Origin: an uncultured Oscillospiraceae bacterium
Lineage (GTDB): Bacteria > Bacillota > Clostridia > Oscillospirales > Oscillospiraceae
Length of the DNA: 7,704 nucleotides
Assembly: GCA_900756575.1 (NCBI GenBank)
Contig: CAAEKQ010000005.1
Location: forward strand, 1 to 7,704
Direction of reading: 5' to 3'
Shown: in pieces, positions 1 through 5,142 of the stretch
Numbering within the stretch: the first letter of the stretch is position 1
Layout of the letters: every line of letters starts with the position of its first letter
Made by a program: the position numbers and the translations under genes
The notes under the pieces: model-generated
Told to the model about the DNA's origin: nothing
Seen by the model: the letters and a program-made list of their open reading frames with translations, nothing else
Database searches by the model: none

Positions 1-546
1 CTGTAGGGTCAGGCTGGATTTTCCCTCCAATCGGTGGCCCTGGGGCAAGACAGCCAGCATATGATCCTCGTATAAAAGCCGGGTTTCCATGCCCTCTACC
101 GCGTCCTGGTTCACAAAGCCGAAGTCGATCTCCCCCTGGCGAATCCATTGGGGGATGGACGTATATTCGCCCTGGCGCAGCACAAAGCGAACGTCCGGGT
201 ATTTCTCCTTAAAGCGCTTCATCATGGGCGGTAGCAGATTCCGGCTGACGCTGGTGAAGGTGCCGATGCGGATCAGACTGTTTTGCAGGCCCATGGTCTC
301 CTGGCGCTTTCGTTCCAAGGCCTGCTCCGCCTGAAAAATGGACTGAATATAGGGGTAGAACTCCTGCCCGTCCTGGGTGAGCTGTACGCCGTCCTTTCGC
401 CGGGATAGAAGCGTGACCCCGGTTTCCTGCTCCAGCGCCCTGACATTTTGGCTCACGGCGCTCTGGGAATAGCCCAGTTCCTCTGCCGCCCGGGTAAAGC
501 TCCCCTGCTCCACTACTCGGCAGAAGATGCCGTAGCGAGATATCAT
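1..546 (-). CDS. LysR-type transcriptional regulator, 3' end missing (cut by window edge)
   Basis: The first 182 codons of a LysR-family DNA-binding regulator are present; the frame continues past position 1, so the C-terminal part is outside the window. Residues 1-60 form the winged helix-turn-helix: GSFTRAAEELGYSQSAVSQ (15-33) is the classic LysR recognition helix region, followed by RALEQETGVTLLSRR (36-50). A linker helix comes next, and from about residue 90 the substrate-binding-like effector domain begins (LIRIGTFTSVSRNLLPPMM, then IRQGEIDFGFV). The ATG at 546-544 is chosen because a GGAGGG ribosome site (559-554) lies 7 nt upstream. It is divergent from azlC with overlapping promoters, the usual arrangement for a LysR regulator controlling its neighbour, so it probably responds to an amino acid or related metabolite. 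The ligand cannot be read from the sequence. The family call is firm; the target is inferred. Confidence 0.93.
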   Translation of the reverse strand, partial: MISRYGIFCRVVEQGSFTRAAEELGYSQSAVSQNVRALEQETGVTLLSRRKDGVQLTQDGQEFYPYIQSIFQAEQALERKRQETMGLQNSLIRIGTFTSVSRNLLPPMMKRFKEKYPDVRFVLRQGEYTSIPQWIRQGEIDFGFVNQDAVEGMETRLLYEDHMLAVLPQGHRLEGKSSLTLQ

Positions 547-566
547 GTATCGTCCCTCCAATTATC

Positions 567-595
567 ATGTTTACGTATGCATCTATTATAAACAT
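567..595. promoter_or_regulatory. Dyad in the lysR-azlC gap, candidate LysR-protein binding site
   Basis: ATGTTTA (567-573) and TAAACAT (589-595) are perfect inverted copies separated by 15 nt. The dyad covers the -10 and predicted start of the LysR gene and is centred about 54 bp upstream of the predicted azlC start. This suits autorepression plus activation of azlCD, as known for many LysR regulators. Assignment to this regulator is inference; AT-rich promoter DNA can give such dyads by chance. Confidence 0.35.
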
Positions 596-613
596 TCGTT
601 TTACTAATTTCAA
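585..613 (-). promoter_or_regulatory. Promoter of the LysR-type regulator gene
   Basis: On the minus strand, TTGAAA (613-608) is separated by 17 nt from a perfect TATAAT (590-585), a near-consensus sigma-A promoter. Transcription would start near 578, giving a short leader that includes the GGAGGG ribosome site at 559-554. The -35 box lies inside the spacer of the opposing azlC promoter, so the two cannot easily be occupied together. Confidence 0.7.
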
Positions 614-628
614 GTCTTGTGGTATGCT
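600..628 (+). promoter_or_regulatory. Probable azlCD promoter (extended -10)
   Basis: TTTACT (600-605) and TATGCT (623-628) are 17 nt apart, each with 4 of 6 consensus bases. TG at 620-621 one base ahead of the -10 makes it an extended -10 element. The start would fall near 635. The weak boxes fit a promoter needing an activator such as the divergent LysR protein; activation is inferred. Confidence 0.5.
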
Positions 629-639
629 ATGGGGCGAAC

Positions 640-1416
640 ATGATAGACAAAGGGGTCTTACCATTGGATACCATCGCAGAAACAACTACGTTCAGCCGCC
701 GGAGCATTCTGGCCCAGGGCTTCCGGGACGGTATTCCCATCGGCCTGGGATATCTGGCCGTGTCCTTCTCCCTGGGCATCAGCGCGAAGAATGCTGGTCT
801 GACGGCATTTCAGAGCTTTTTAATCAGCGCCTTCTGCAACGCCTCGGCAGGCGAATATGCCGGCTTTACCTCCATCGGCGCAGGGGCCTCCTATTGGGAG
901 TTGGCGCTGGTGACGTTCATCACCAACGCACGCTATCTGCTCATGAGCTGCGCCCTGAGCCAGAGAATGCGCCCGGGCACCGGCCTTGGGCATCGGCTGC
1001 TCATGAGTTACGGAATTACCGACGAGCTGTTCGGCATTGCCATTGCACGGGAAGGCTATCTTTCACCGTTCTATAGCTACGGCGCAATGCTGGCGGCCCT
1101 CCCCTGCTGGTCTGTTGGTACGGCACTGGGCACCGTTGCAGGAGAGCTGCTGCCCCTACGGCTGGTTTCCGCGTTCAGCGTGGCCCTGTATGGAATGTTT
1201 CTGGCAGTCATCATCCCCCCAGCGAAGAAGAATAAAGTGGTCGGGGTCCTGGTGGTTCTGGGCTTCCTGCTTAGCTGGTGCGCAACGGTTGTGCCCGGAA
1301 TTTCGAATCTCTCCGGCGGCACCCGAACCATTCTCTTAACGGTGATTCTCTCCGCAGGCGCGGCAATCCTGTTCCCCAGAACGGCACAGGAGGAGGAAGA
1401 CTGCCATGACGCATAA
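640..1416 (+). CDS. azlC: AzlC family branched-chain amino acid exporter, large subunit
   Basis: Large membrane subunit of the AzlCD two-component permease, which exports branched-chain amino acids and confers 4-azaleucine resistance in Bacillus subtilis. From the ATG the protein has 258 residues, near family length, and is almost entirely hydrophobic segments. Family-typical stretches are GFRDGIPIGLGY (27-38), CNASAGEYAG (66-75) and ITNARYLLMSCALS (94-107). The start is uncertain. ATG 640 has no convincing ribosome site and lies only about 5 nt beyond the predicted transcription start. In-frame TTG 664 has AAAGGGG (649-655) 8 nt upstream and may be the true start, giving 250 residues. A GTG at 619 would sit inside the promoter. 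The 3' end overlaps azlD by 11 nt, implying translational coupling. Family identity is firm; the substrate is inferred from the family. Confidence 0.92.
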   Translation: MIDKGVLPLDTIAETTTFSRRSILAQGFRDGIPIGLGYLAVSFSLGISAKNAGLTAFQSFLISAFCNASAGEYAGFTSIGAGASYWELALVTFITNARYLLMSCALSQRMRPGTGLGHRLLMSYGITDELFGIAIAREGYLSPFYSYGAMLAALPCWSVGTALGTVAGELLPLRLVSAFSVALYGMFLAVIIPPAKKNKVVGVLVVLGFLLSWCATVVPGISNLSGGTRTILLTVILSAGAAILFPRTAQEEEDCHDA

Positions 1417-1714
1417 TCCCTGGATCTATATTTTTATTATGGCGGCGGTGTCCTATGCCATTCGCTGCCTGCCCATGACGCTGATTCGGAAACCCATTAA
1501 AAGCCGGATTATTCAGTCGTTCCTCTACTACGTGCCCTATGTGACCCTGGCGGTGATGACCTTCCCAGCCATCGTGGAGGCCACTCAGAGCCCCATTTCC
1601 GGTGCGGCTGCATTGATTGTCGGCTTGCTGGCGGCCTGGTTTGGCGCAAACCTGATTGCCGTGGCGGGTACCTGCTGCGGTACGGTACTGCTGCTGGAGC
1701 TGTTTCTCATTTGA
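1406..1714 (+). CDS. azlD: AzlD family branched-chain amino acid exporter, small subunit
   Basis: Small partner of AzlC; the two together form the exporter in the cytoplasmic membrane. The 102 residues match the family's usual length of about 100 and show three to four hydrophobic segments (about 6-20, 40-57, 66-84, 86-101). Family-like features are SYAIRCLPM (16-24) after the first segment and YVPYVTLAVMTFPAI (42-56). The ATG at 1406 has a very strong AGGAGGAGG ribosome site (1388-1396) 9 nt upstream, lying inside the end of azlC. The gene overlaps azlC by 11 nt and ends at a strong terminator, so azlCD is a closed two-gene operon. The divergent LysR-type gene is its probable regulator (inferred). 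Confidence 0.92.
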   Translation: MTHNPWIYIFIMAAVSYAIRCLPMTLIRKPIKSRIIQSFLYYVPYVTLAVMTFPAIVEATQSPISGAAALIVGLLAAWFGANLIAVAGTCCGTVLLLELFLI

Positions 1715-1727
1715 ATCACCTTTCGAT

Positions 1728-1758
1728 ACTGCCTCGGATTGCTCCGGGGCAGTTTTTT
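1728..1758 (+). terminator. Rho-independent terminator of azlCD
   Basis: ACTGCCTCGGA (1728-1738) pairs with TCCGGGGCAGT (1743-1753) as an 11-bp stem with one G-T wobble and a TTGC loop, running into TTTTTT (1753-1758). It begins 13 nt after the azlD stop. Confidence 0.92.
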
Positions 1759-1778
1759 CGATTTTCTGCTATGATCTA

Positions 1779-1806
1779 TTGACAATCCGGATACTCGTGT
1801 TATAAT
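1779..1806 (+). promoter_or_regulatory. Consensus promoter of the metal-efflux operon
   Basis: Perfect TTGACA (1779-1784) and perfect TATAAT (1801-1806) are separated by 16 nt. Transcription would start near 1813, giving a leader of about 83 nt before the HMA gene. So strong a promoter for a metal-efflux operon implies tight repression, consistent with the inverted repeat just downstream. Confidence 0.85.
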
Positions 1807-1816
1807 ACAGACATAA

Positions 1817-1838
1817 CATATGAATGTTTGCTCATATG
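1817..1838. promoter_or_regulatory. Inverted repeat downstream of the promoter, candidate ArsR/SmtB-type operator
   Basis: CATATGA (1817-1823) and TCATATG (1832-1838) are perfect inverted 7-mers separated by 8 nt, beginning about 4 bp after the predicted transcription start. ArsR/SmtB/CadC-family metal sensors bind AT-rich dyads of the ATATGA...TCATAT type overlapping such promoters and release DNA when Zn, Cd or Pb binds. Position and sequence fit repression of the downstream ATPase operon. The sensor gene is not in the window. Confidence 0.55.
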
Positions 1839-1879
1839 ATACATTAAACGCAAGATATCCCCTATGAGCTGCCGCAAAC
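1826..1879 (+). promoter_or_regulatory. Imperfect hairpin in the leader ahead of the HMA gene
   Basis: GTTTGC (1826-1831) pairs with GCAAAC (1874-1879), TCATA (1832-1836) with TATGA (1863-1867), and GATA (1838-1841) with TATC (1856-1859), giving 15 base pairs with a 6-nt bulge and a 14-nt terminal loop. It ends 1 nt before the AAAGGA ribosome site (1881-1886). The left arm shares bases with the operator, so part of the pairing may only reflect DNA symmetry. A role in RNA stability or translation is speculative. Confidence 0.25.
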
Positions 1880-1895
1880 GAAAGGATGGTTCTCT

Positions 1896-2114
1896 ATGAA
1901 AAAGACCTATAAAATTGATGTAGACTGCGCAAACTGTGCCAACAAGATGGAAGACGCCGCAAAGAACACCGCCGGCGTGAAGAACGCTACCGTAAACTTT
2001 ATGACCCTCAAAATGATTGTAGAATTCGAAGACGGCCAGGAGCCCGCCACTGTGATGCAGCAGGTTCTCAAGAACTGCAAAAAGGTGGAGGACGACTGCG
2101 AGATCTTCCTGTAA
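1896..2114 (+). CDS. Stand-alone heavy-metal-associated (HMA) domain protein, metal chaperone-like
   Basis: A 72-residue single-domain cytosolic metal-binding protein with the ferredoxin-like HMA fold. The metal site is DCANC (10-14): Cys11 and Cys14 form the CxxC pair. The preceding Asp10 is typical of Zn/Cd/Pb HMA domains (as in ZntA), whereas copper chaperones usually have MTCxxC. The C-terminal tail has two further cysteines (Cys61 and Cys68, in CKKVEDDCEI). The start has AAAGGA (1881-1886) 9 nt upstream. It lies 15 nt ahead of the P1B ATPase, which has no HMA domain of its own, so it probably acts as a separate metal-binding module delivering to or regulating that pump. Annotation as copper chaperone CopZ is an alternative but is disfavoured by the Asp. 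Confidence 0.88.
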   Translation: MKKTYKIDVDCANCANKMEDAAKNTAGVKNATVNFMTLKMIVEFEDGQEPATVMQQVLKNCKKVEDDCEIFL

Positions 2115-2129
2115 TCCGGGAGGCGCAAT

Positions 2130-3995
2130 ATGTCAAAGAAGCAGAAAAAGGTACTGGTGCGGATCATCGTCAGTGCTGCGCTTCTGATGATCCTGCACTT
2201 TATTCCGGTGACGGGCTGGGTACGATTCCTTTTTTACATGGTGCCCTATCTGGTCATCGGCTACGACATTCTCAAAAAAGCCGGAAAAGGCATTCTCAAC
2301 CGCCAGGTATTCGACGAAAACTTCCTGATGGCAGTGGCAACCGTCGGCGCCATCTGTCTGGGCGATTATGTCGAGGGCGCGTCGGTTATGTTGTTTTACC
2401 AGATTGGCGAACTGTTCCAGAGCTATGCCGTGGGCAAGAGCCGCCGAAACATCAGTCAGCTCATGGACATCCGACCGGACTATGCCAATATCGAGGTAGA
2501 CGGAACTCTCCAGCAGGTTGACCCGGACGAAGTGGAGGTTGGCACCGTGATTGTGGTACAGCCCGGCGAAAAGGTTCCCATTGACGGCGTTGTGGTGGAC
2601 GGCGCTTCTACCCTGAACACCAGCGCCCTCACCGGCGAAAGCATTCCCCGTGAAGTCCAGAACGGCGACGAAGTTATCAGCGGCTGCATCAACCTCACGG
2701 GCCTGCTGAAAATTCAGACCACCAAGGAGTTTGGGGAGTCCACCGTGTCGAAGATTCTCGACCTGGTGGAGAACGCCTCCTCGAAAAAGTCCCGATCCGA
2801 GAATTTCATCTCCCGGTTCGCAAAGGTTTATACCCCTGCGGTATGTTATGGCGCATTGGCGCTGGCAATTCTGCCCCCTATTGTGCGGCTGATCATGGGC
2901 ATCTCCCCGGAGTGGGGCGACTGGATCTACCGTGCCCTCACCTTCCTGGTGATCTCCTGCCCCTGCGCGCTGGTGATTTCCATCCCCCTGAGCTTCTTTG
3001 CGGGCATCGGCGGCGCAAGCCGCGAGGGTGTATTGGTAAAGGGCTCCAACTATCTGGAGGCGCTGGCATCCACCAAATATGTGGTGTTCGATAAAACCGG
3101 CACTATGACCCAGGGCGTGTTCGAGGTGGCGGGTATTCACCACTGCAAGATTGAGGATAAAAAGCTGCTGGAATATGCCGCTCTGGCAGAAATCGCCTCC
3201 TCCCACCCCATCAGCCGCAGCCTGCAAAAGGCCTATGGCGGCGAAATGGATCGGAGCCGTGTGACGGATATTGAGGAAATCGGCGGCAACGGCATTACGG
3301 CCAAGGTGGACGGCATCCCCGTGGCGGTAGGCAATGGAAAGCTCATGGATCGTCTGGGCATCCCCTATACCCCCTGCAAGAGCGTTGGCACCGTGGTTCA
3401 CGTGGCGCTGGCTGGCGAATACAGCGGTCATATTCTCATCACCGACCGGATTAAGCCCCATGCAAAAGAGGCCGTGGAAGCGCTCCACAAGGCCGGTATC
3501 ACCAAGACCGTCATGCTCACCGGCGACGCAAAGGCTGCCGCAGAACAGGTGGCAAAGGAACTGGGTATCTCAGAGGTCTACAGCGAGCTGCTGCCCGGCG
3601 ATAAGGTCGAAAAGGTCGAGAAGCTGCTCAGCCAGAAGGGCCTCAAGGAGAACCTTGCCTTCGTGGGCGACGGCATTAACGATGCACCGGTACTGTCCCG
3701 GGCGGATGTGGGGATTGCCATGGGTGCCCTGGGCTCCGATGCGGCAATTGAAGCGGCGGACATCGTACTCATGGACGACGACCCGCTGAAGATCTCCAAG
3801 GCCATCCGTATTGCCCGGAAGTGCATCCGCATCGTCTATGAAAACATCTATTTTGCCATTGGCATCAAGGTGCTGTGTCTGATTCTGGGCGCGCTGGGCA
3901 TCGCCAATATGTGGGCCGCGATTTTTGCGGACGTTGGCGTGATGGTGCTGGCTGTGCTCAATGCCATTCGGGCGCTGATGGTCAAAAATCTGTAA
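2130..3995 (+). CDS. cadA: P1B-2 type Zn2+/Cd2+/Pb2+-exporting ATPase
   Basis: Integral-membrane pump using ATP to expel soft divalent metals. The 621 residues hold the complete core. Membrane segments near the N-terminus include one with YQIGE (90-94). The actuator domain has TGES (168-171). The metal-site motif is CPC (277-279). The phosphorylation motif is DKTGT with Asp321 as acceptor. The nucleotide domain has SSHP (His359-Pro360), TGDAK (464-468) and GDGINDAP (513-520). Two final membrane segments carry Lys580 and Asp601 in DVG (601-603). CPC plus the Lys and DxG residues identify the Zn/Cd/Pb subgroup (ZntA/CadA) rather than copper pumps. It lacks the N-terminal HMA domain usual in CadA/ZntA; that module is the preceding gene. 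GGGAGG (2118-2123) lies 6 nt before the ATG. The preferred metal cannot be read from sequence. Confidence 0.95.
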   Translation: MSKKQKKVLVRIIVSAALLMILHFIPVTGWVRFLFYMVPYLVIGYDILKKAGKGILNRQVFDENFLMAVATVGAICLGDYVEGASVMLFYQIGELFQSYAVGKSRRNISQLMDIRPDYANIEVDGTLQQVDPDEVEVGTVIVVQPGEKVPIDGVVVDGASTLNTSALTGESIPREVQNGDEVISGCINLTGLLKIQTTKEFGESTVSKILDLVENASSKKSRSENFISRFAKVYTPAVCYGALALAILPPIVRLIMGISPEWGDWIYRALTFLVISCPCALVISIPLSFFAGIGGASREGVLVKGSNYLEALASTKYVVFDKTGTMTQGVFEVAGIHHCKIEDKKLLEYAALAEIASSHPISRSLQKAYGGEMDRSRVTDIEEIGGNGITAKVDGIPVAVGNGKLMDRLGIPYTPCKSVGTVVHVALAGEYSGHILITDRIKPHAKEAVEALHKAGITKTVMLTGDAKAAAEQVAKELGISEVYSELLPGDKVEKVEKLLSQKGLKENLAFVGDGINDAPVLSRADVGIAMGALGSDAAIEAADIVLMDDDPLKISKAIRIARKCIRIVYENIYFAIGIKVLCLILGALGIANMWAAIFADVGVMVLAVLNAIRALMVKNL

Positions 3996-4004
3996 GGAAA
4001 TGTT

Positions 4005-4045
4005 GAAACCGGTATCCACTTGGGTGCCGGTTTCTCTTGTAATTT
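4005..4045 (+). terminator. Terminator of the metal-efflux operon
   Basis: GAAACCGGTATCC (4005-4017) pairs with GGGTGCCGGTTTC (4022-4034) as a 13-bp stem with two G-T wobbles and an ACTT loop. The T tract behind it is interrupted (TCTCTTGTAATTTT), so termination may be incomplete. It starts 10 nt after the ATPase stop. Confidence 0.75.
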
Positions 4046-4065
4046 TGCGAAAAATCTGATAGGAT
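4037..4065 (+). promoter_or_regulatory. Possible promoter of pcp
   Basis: TTGTAA (4037-4042) and TAGGAT (4060-4065) are 17 nt apart, 4 of 6 consensus bases each, with TG at 4057-4058 forming an extended -10. It partly overlaps the tail of the upstream terminator. The predicted start near 4072 leaves a very short leader containing GAGGGA (4077-4082) before the ATG at 4088. The call is moderate because both boxes are imperfect. Confidence 0.4.
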
Positions 4066-4087
4066 AGGCGGGAAATGAGGGATTTTC

Positions 4088-4693
4088 ATGCGAGTTTTGG
4101 TGACATTTTTTGCGCCCTTTGGGACGGATACCTTGAACGCCTCTGCCCTGGCGGCGAAGCTGCTTCCGGAGGAATTGCCCGGGGCGGAGATTCGGAAAAT
4201 TGAGCTGCCTGTGGCCTTTCATGGCGCGGAGGAAGCGTTGGAAGCGGCAATCAAGGCATATTCGCCTGATTTGGTGCTGTGTACCGGTCAGGCGGAAGGC
4301 ACGGCAGAGCTGCACCTGGAGCGTGTGGCAATCAATATGCGGGACGCCAGAATGCCGGATAATGCGGGCGTTGCGCCGGATCAGGAGCCCATTGTGCCGG
4401 ACGGCCCGGCAGCGTATTTCGCCACCATTCCCGTGAAGAAATTGGCGCTGGAGCTGCGAGCGGCAGGTATTCCGGCGACGGTGTCCAACTCCGCTGGGAC
4501 GTATGTGTGCAACGACGTGATGTATACCTTGCTGCGTTTGCTGTCCGAAGCGCCCGGAAGTCCTGTGGGCGGCTTCGTCCATGTTCCCCTGGCACCGGTG
4601 CAGGCAGCAGTGCGTACCGGCAACGCGCCATCCATGGCCCCGGAAACTGCGGCAGATGGGCTGGCAGCAATCATCGGGGCGCTGGCACGGTAA
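4088..4693 (+). CDS. pcp: Pyroglutamyl peptidase I (pyrrolidone-carboxylate peptidase)
   Basis: Cytosolic cysteine peptidase (family C15) that removes N-terminal pyroglutamate from peptides. The 201 residues are slightly short of the usual 210-220 but the catalytic set is complete: Glu78 in LERVAIN (77-83), Cys141 in SNSAGTYVCND (133-143) and His165 in GFVHVP (162-167). The N-terminal motif FGTDTLNASA (11-20) corresponds to the family FGG...NPS region, and NMRDARMPDNAG (83-94) follows the Glu motif as expected. The start has GAGGGA (4077-4082) 5 nt upstream. It lies between the metal-efflux terminator and a tRNA gene, with no terminator of its own, so its transcript probably runs through the tRNA. 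No neighbour points to a specific pathway; general peptide scavenging is the family role. Confidence 0.93.
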   Translation: MRVLVTFFAPFGTDTLNASALAAKLLPEELPGAEIRKIELPVAFHGAEEALEAAIKAYSPDLVLCTGQAEGTAELHLERVAINMRDARMPDNAGVAPDQEPIVPDGPAAYFATIPVKKLALELRAAGIPATVSNSAGTYVCNDVMYTLLRLLSEAPGSPVGGFVHVPLAPVQAAVRTGNAPSMAPETAADGLAAIIGALAR

Positions 4694-4700
4694 ATATTCC

Positions 4701-4728
4701 TTGACTTTTCGCCCTTCCGTGATATAAT
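4701..4728 (+). promoter_or_regulatory. Promoter of tRNA-Pro
   Basis: TTGACT (4701-4706) and perfect TATAAT (4723-4728) are separated by 16 nt, with the predicted start a few bases before the tRNA 5' end at 4740. This gives the tRNA a strong promoter independent of read-through from pcp. Confidence 0.82.
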
Positions 4729-4739
4729 AGATGGGAAAT

Positions 4740-4816
4740 CGGGGTGTGGCGAAGCTTGGTATCGCGCATGGTTCGGGTCCATGAGGCCGCGGGTTCGAAT
4801 CCCGCCACTCCGACCA
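4740..4816 (+). tRNA. tRNA-Pro, anticodon CGG
   Basis: A full 77-nt cloverleaf. The acceptor stem CGGGGTG (4740-4746) pairs with CACTCCG (4806-4812) with one G-T wobble. The D stem is GCGA/TCGC (4749-4752 and 4762-4765). The anticodon stem CATGG/CCATG encloses the loop TTCGGGT (4772-4778), placing CGG at 34-36 (4774-4776) and G at 37 as in proline tRNAs. The T arm is GCGGG-TTCGAAT-CCCGC. Discriminator A4813 is followed by an encoded CCA (4814-4816). It reads codon CCG. A dedicated promoter precedes it and a strong terminator follows 3 nt after the CCA. Confidence 0.97.
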
Positions 4817-4818
4817 AG

Positions 4819-4851
4819 AAAAAAGCTCTTGTCTTCGGACAAGGGCTTTTT
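4819..4851 (+). terminator. Strong terminator after tRNA-Pro
   Basis: GCTCTTGTC (4825-4833) and GACAAGGGC (4838-4846) form a 9-bp stem with one wobble and a TTCG tetraloop, flanked by AAAAAA (4819-4824) and TTTTT (4847-4851), which extend it to about 14 bp. It serves the tRNA and probably also pcp read-through. Confidence 0.93.
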
Positions 4852-4855
4852 CAAC

Positions 4856-4970
4856 GAAGTGTGCCTTTTGCACGTGAAGTGTTGCTTCGCATCATGAAGC
4901 AGCTCTGCAGTGAAGCGCCTGCGGGCGTGGAGCACACTTCACGCTGTGCTTGCACAGTACTTCACATCTT
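4856..4970. repeat. Foldback array of small hairpins separated by TGAAGT-like hexamers
   Basis: Hexamers of the TGAAGT type recur every 16-20 bp: CGAAGT (4855-4860), TGAAGT (4875-4880), TGAAGC (4895-4900), TGAAGC (4911-4916) and TGGAGC (4928-4933). They then recur inverted as ACTTCA (4936-4941) and ACTTCA (4959-4964). Between them lie mini-hairpins such as GTGC-CTTTT-GCAC (4861-4873), CGCC-TGCG-GGCG (4916-4927) and CTGTGC-TT-GCACAG (4944-4957). The array is also palindromic overall: CGTGAAGTGT (4873-4882) is the exact inverse of ACACTTCACG (4934-4943), and GAAGT (4856-4860) of ACTTC (4959-4963). No open reading frame with a ribosome site lies here. It looks like an intergenic repeat or small non-autonomous element; no clear target-site duplication is visible. 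Confidence 0.6.
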
Positions 4971-5020
4971 CATTCCCCTCCACAATCTCCGGCAGATTGC
5001 ATAAACTTCCCTTTCTTCCT

Positions 5021-5049
5021 TTGACATTTTATCCTATAGCAGTTACAAT
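5021..5049 (+). promoter_or_regulatory. Promoter of the NSS-family transporter gene
   Basis: Perfect TTGACA (5021-5026) and TACAAT (5044-5049, 5 of 6) are spaced by 17 nt. The predicted start near 5055 gives a leader of about 100 nt. Upstream lies a small perfect inverted repeat, CAATCT-CCGGC-AGATTG (4983-4999), of unknown meaning. Confidence 0.82.
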
Positions 5050-5055
5050 ATCAGA

Positions 5056-5142
5056 GCGACGCATTGCCGTGCTGTCGCGTTTTCACTTTGAACAATCAGC
5101 CATGTAAAGTGTCAAATCATGGCGGCCGCAAGTGAGCGGCGG
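5056..5142 (+). promoter_or_regulatory. Structured 5' leader of the NSS transporter mRNA
   Basis: Several stems can form. GCGACGCA (5056-5063) pairs with TGC-T-GTCGC (5070-5078) right at the expected mRNA 5' end. CACTTT (5084-5089) pairs with AAAGTG (5106-5111). GCCATG (5099-5104) pairs with CATGGC (5118-5123). GCCGC (5125-5129) pairs with GCGGC (5136-5140), ending 2 nt before the AAGGAG ribosome site (5143-5148). The second and third stems interleave, so they are mutually exclusive or form a pseudoknot. I do not recognise a known riboswitch class; regulation is speculative. Confidence 0.3.

Noticed and set aside
209..685. 158-codon minus-strand frame overlapping the LysR gene
   Set aside because: It is out of frame with the real LysR gene, which has a ribosome site, promoter and full helix-turn-helix signature in another frame.
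2133..3488. 451-codon open frame on the minus strand opposite the ATPase gene
   Set aside because: It is antisense to a complete, motif-rich P1B ATPase. Its His/Gln/Ala/Gly-rich translation lacks any family pattern and it has no ribosome site; it is a codon-bias shadow.
1896..3995. Copper operon (copZ-copA)
   Set aside because: The HMA site is Asp-Cys-x-x-Cys rather than MTCxxC, and the ATPase has the Lys and DxG motif of Zn/Cd/Pb pumps in its last membrane helices.
3848..4873. 341-codon minus-strand frame across the ATPase end, pcp and the tRNA
   Set aside because: It is antisense to pcp and the tRNA. Its SEWRDSNPRPHGPEP-like stretch is the familiar false protein produced by translating a tRNA antisense.
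4740..4970. tRNA-Pro 3' end as an integration site for a mobile element, with the hairpin array as its remnant
   Set aside because: No repeat of the tRNA 3' end is found downstream, no integrase gene is present, and the tRNA terminator is intact.
4856..4970. CRISPR array
   Set aside because: The repeated units are only about 6 bp, degenerate and partly inverted, and the spacers are themselves hairpins of 9-13 nt; there are no cas genes.
4744..5004. 86-codon plus-strand frame beginning inside tRNA-Pro
   Set aside because: Its start is translated tRNA (the AAGSNPATPT-type artefact) and the rest crosses a terminator and the hairpin array; no ribosome site.
5121..5128. GCGGCCGC (NotI recognition sequence) as a sign of cloning vector
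   Set aside because: It lies inside natural leader hairpins and no vector sequence surrounds it; chance occurrence in GC-rich DNA is likely.
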